Assembly: GCA_022266195.1 (NCBI GenBank)
Contig: WHVY01000002.1
Span: 9,501,001-9,565,000, forward strand
DNA: 64,000 nt
Direction: 5' to 3'
Origin: Tetranychus cinnabarinus
Taxonomy: Eukaryota > Arthropoda > Arachnida > Trombidiformes > Tetranychidae
Each line of letters opens with the position of its first letter. The stretch's first letter is position 1. The position numbers and the translations under genes are program-made. This document shows positions 63,101 to 64,000 of this stretch, one piece after another. The notes under the pieces are model-generated. The model was not told where the DNA came from and made no database searches. It was given only the letters and a program-made list of their open reading frames with translations.

Positions 63101-63828
63101 TGCTTCTCTTGTTTCATTTGTGCCTTCTTCTTGTAACAATGTTTAGCCATATGACCGATTTTTCCACAGAAATTGCATTTACCATTGAATTTATTCTTAT
63201 TTGTATTATTAACGTTGAGTGCGATAGACTCAGTATCATGAACATCACTTTTCTGAGACTTCTGACGTTCATATTCCTCCAATACCCGATTACAAGCAAA
63301 ATCGAAATCAATATTATCTTTTTGCGTTTCGAGAGCAATGATCAAACTATCGTATTCTTTTGGTAAACTTTCTAATAATACCATTACCAACATTATTGGG
63401 TTCACTTTATGACCAACTGCTTCAAGTTGACATCTCAACTCAATCAAACGATTAATATGGGTTTGCATATCTTCATTTTTATTGTATTTCAAATAAACAA
63501 ATCGCTTCCATAATATCATTTGATTTGTTAAACAAGTTCGTTCAAAATTGTCACATAAAGCTTTCCAAGCATTTGCTGGACTTTCTGACTTTCTAATAAG
63601 TCCAAGATATTGGTCACCAACTGAAAGAGCAATAGTTCGGAATGCCTTATCAGATCTTTTTCTGAAATTTTCCTGACCTCGTCTTCTTAGTGAAGAATCA
63701 ACTTCAGTACCAGTAACTATGTCAAATAAACCATAATCTTTCAGAATAAGTTCCATTTTGAACTTCCAATTTGACCAATTACTGGCTGACAACTTCTCAA
63801 TATTATAAGCCTTATTTTCAGACTCCAT
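60166..63828 (-). CDS. gag-pol: E4 copia Gag-Pol polyprotein
   Basis: 1220 aa from ATG 63828 (MESENKAYNIEKLSASNW); the frame is open slightly upstream from a TTG, but this is the first ATG. Copia gag, CCHC knuckle CNFCGKIGHMAKHC, protease WVIDSGATNHMC near 274, pre-integrase zinc region (HKRLGHIGK, CRSCILGK), integrase D (HTDICGP), D (RSDGAKEY) and E (NGKAERLNR), RT with LYVDDLVIA near 902, RNase H GFVDADWGG and TEAEYMA. The integrase-before-RT order defines Ty1/copia. No stop or frameshift is seen. Confidence 0.95.
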   Translation of the reverse strand: MESENKAYNIEKLSASNWSNWKFKMELILKDYGLFDIVTGTEVDSSLRRRGQENFRKRSDKAFRTIALSVGDQYLGLIRKSESPANAWKALCDNFERTCLTNQMILWKRFVYLKYNKNEDMQTHINRLIELRCQLEAVGHKVNPIMLVMVLLESLPKEYDSLIIALETQKDNIDFDFACNRVLEEYERQKSQKSDVHDTESIALNVNNTNKNKFNGKCNFCGKIGHMAKHCYKKKAQMKQEKQSNAEVNSKCNTVEVDCEALLAYQHIQENFDWVIDSGATNHMCHVIEWFIDYKTCCDKVVTIANGTRLNVLSEGNVIFNEQSTGKRLMITGVLHVPELHRNLLSVSKMTERGVNVLFKNNEVKAIRNGIVVFIAHNENGIFKIKANFEQYMSYHSELNDKMIWHKRLGHIGKTGFSVLTKNGLLPVKGELDLICRSCILGKQTKQPFKASASETKEVLELIHTDICGPMPTESLNGSKYFITFMDDFSHYVTVYFLKKREEAIDAITKFVDFASNQKGTKVKTMRSDGAKEYLSSEVHKLFDSKGIKHELTCPYTPQQNGKAERLNRTLQEMMRSMLIEAKLDQDFWAEACKAAAYLLNRRPSSSINNQIPFDLWFGKQVDLSNIKVFGCICYVLSPKAQRNKLDPKSKEQIFIGYDERYKGYKIYDPITHRTFMARDVIFDENRFYQNPSANESLSVLTNFEAPKTYEEAMARNDSELWKIACEQEMQSLKDKSTWKLVENDGKMNLINCKWVFDIKTDVNGNIERYKARLVAKGYSQNPHIDYHETFAPVSKMTSIRTVLKIAMIEKMKVKQIDIKTAFLNGTIDEDLYMNQPQGFDDKTGRVCKLLKSIYGLKQASHSWNKEINQFILNLGFTRCKSDTCIYYRNEDDGKTFIVLYVDDLVIASTNIEFSDKFIVDIGLKYETKVMKTFNYFLGINIVYNEADNSIGLNQSKYISELLEKFGMSNSKSVKTPIDSNVKLVKEQCELDSTLKMKYQQLVGSLHYLVTCTRPDLAIITCILSQFSSAPSNNHYVAAKRVLRYLKGTANFGILLQNDEKQAIFLEGFVDADWGGNFEDKRSATGYLFYLNNSLISWAAKKQQTVALSSTEAEYMAETEAAKEAIWLKSLLKELGYEPKLPIKINCDNQGAIKLAKNPIFHSRTKHIDIRHHFIRENIENGLIKLEYVQTDKNRADIMTKPLPGPKFSSLIKLISYEFN

Positions 63829-63921
63829 ATTCAATAAAGACACAAATAAACTCCAGATAATTATATCAATATAAGGAACCAAAATAATTCCAAATTAGAT
63901 AAATAGTTCTGACCAGAAACA

Positions 63922-63937
63922 CACTGAGCCCATAACC
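63922..63937 (-). promoter_or_regulatory. E4 primer-binding site, initiator-Met tRNA half-molecule type
   Basis: The minus strand reads GGTTATGGGCTCAGTG directly after the 5' LTR. It matches the complement of the initiator tRNA-Met anticodon arm with one mismatch, the primer used by Drosophila copia, rather than a tRNA 3' end. Confidence 0.7.
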
Positions 63938-64000
63938 TGAAGTAAATTTTGATGTTGACTTAATGATCATTGAATTGTCATTAATTATTATTCAATTCAG
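63938..64000 (-). repeat. E4 5' LTR, partial
   Basis: First 63 bp of the second LTR copy, cut by the window end. Confidence 0.88.

Larger units (their letters stand above)
59969..64000 (-). mobile_element. E4: Ty1/copia element, runs off the window
   Basis: 3' LTR at 59969-60147, polypurine tract, one full gag-pol ORF, primer site, and the first 63 bp of the 5' LTR at 63938-64000, identical to the 3' LTR over that span. An intact ORF and identical LTR ends suggest a young element. Target duplication cannot be checked. Confidence 0.92.

Noticed and set aside
63829..63882. 18-residue N-terminal extension of E4 Gag-Pol
   Set aside because: It would start at TTG; the first ATG at 63828 gives the typical copia Gag start.
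1..64000. tRNA or rRNA genes
   Set aside because: No cloverleaf-like or rRNA-like sequence was seen; tRNA-like strings are only retroelement primer sites.

Overview
This is an AT-rich stretch of an animal nuclear genome, almost certainly an arthropod. Reasons: short GT-AG introns, TATA-plus-initiator promoters, AATAAA-type ends, PLAT-like and NRF-6-like gene families, many TA-flanked MITEs and Ty3-type elements with env. A mite such as a spider mite would fit, but the sequence alone does not prove it. There is no operon, CRISPR, rRNA or tRNA gene.

Host genes come in two blocks. Block 1 (1.4-20.3 kb, + strand) is a tandem array of four copies of a small secreted PLAT/LH2-like protein gene: two intact (15480-16171 and 19592-20287), one with a nonsense codon (17469-18156) and one split by a retroelement (1429-12738). 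A second small secreted family (best copy 18835-19293, with several relics) is interleaved. Inverted family upstream sequence at the left edge implies another copy reading out of the window. A single-exon PAP2 lipid phosphatase follows (20876-21766, -). Block 2 is a multi-exon NRF-6-like acyltransferase-3 gene (52204-55257, -), with a truncated relative at 22.5-23.4 kb.

Most of the rest is mobile DNA. E1 (1914-12507, -) is a Ty3/errantivirus-like element with identical 194-bp LTRs, gag, a continuous pol-env frame and an extra RING/zinc-finger/ubiquitin-like ORF. E3 (30323-37455, -) is a related env-bearing element with near-identical LTRs. Its reverse transcriptase is deleted, but it keeps env and an extra ORF with two zinc knuckles and a DEDDh exonuclease-like domain. 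E2 (38024-48884, +) is a Ty3 element with 960/986-bp LTRs, one intact gag-pol ORF and, in the env position, a long ORF with a RING, a TRAF-type zinc finger and a REXO1-like exonuclease domain that has lost its catalytic residues. E4 (59969 to beyond the window, -) is an intact Ty1/copia element. Around them lie at least eight MITE or fold-back elements, a DUF4817-type transposase remnant, a Tigger/jerky-type transposase pseudogene, a solo-like LTR and older retroelement relics.

The most interesting signal is the 3' accessory coding capacity. Two different Ty3 lineages each carry an exonuclease-fold domain beside zinc-binding modules, and a third ORF, in E1, carries a RING plus ubiquitin-like domain. 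This suggests repeated capture of RNA-decay and ubiquitin modules by retroelements. A role against host defence is inference only.
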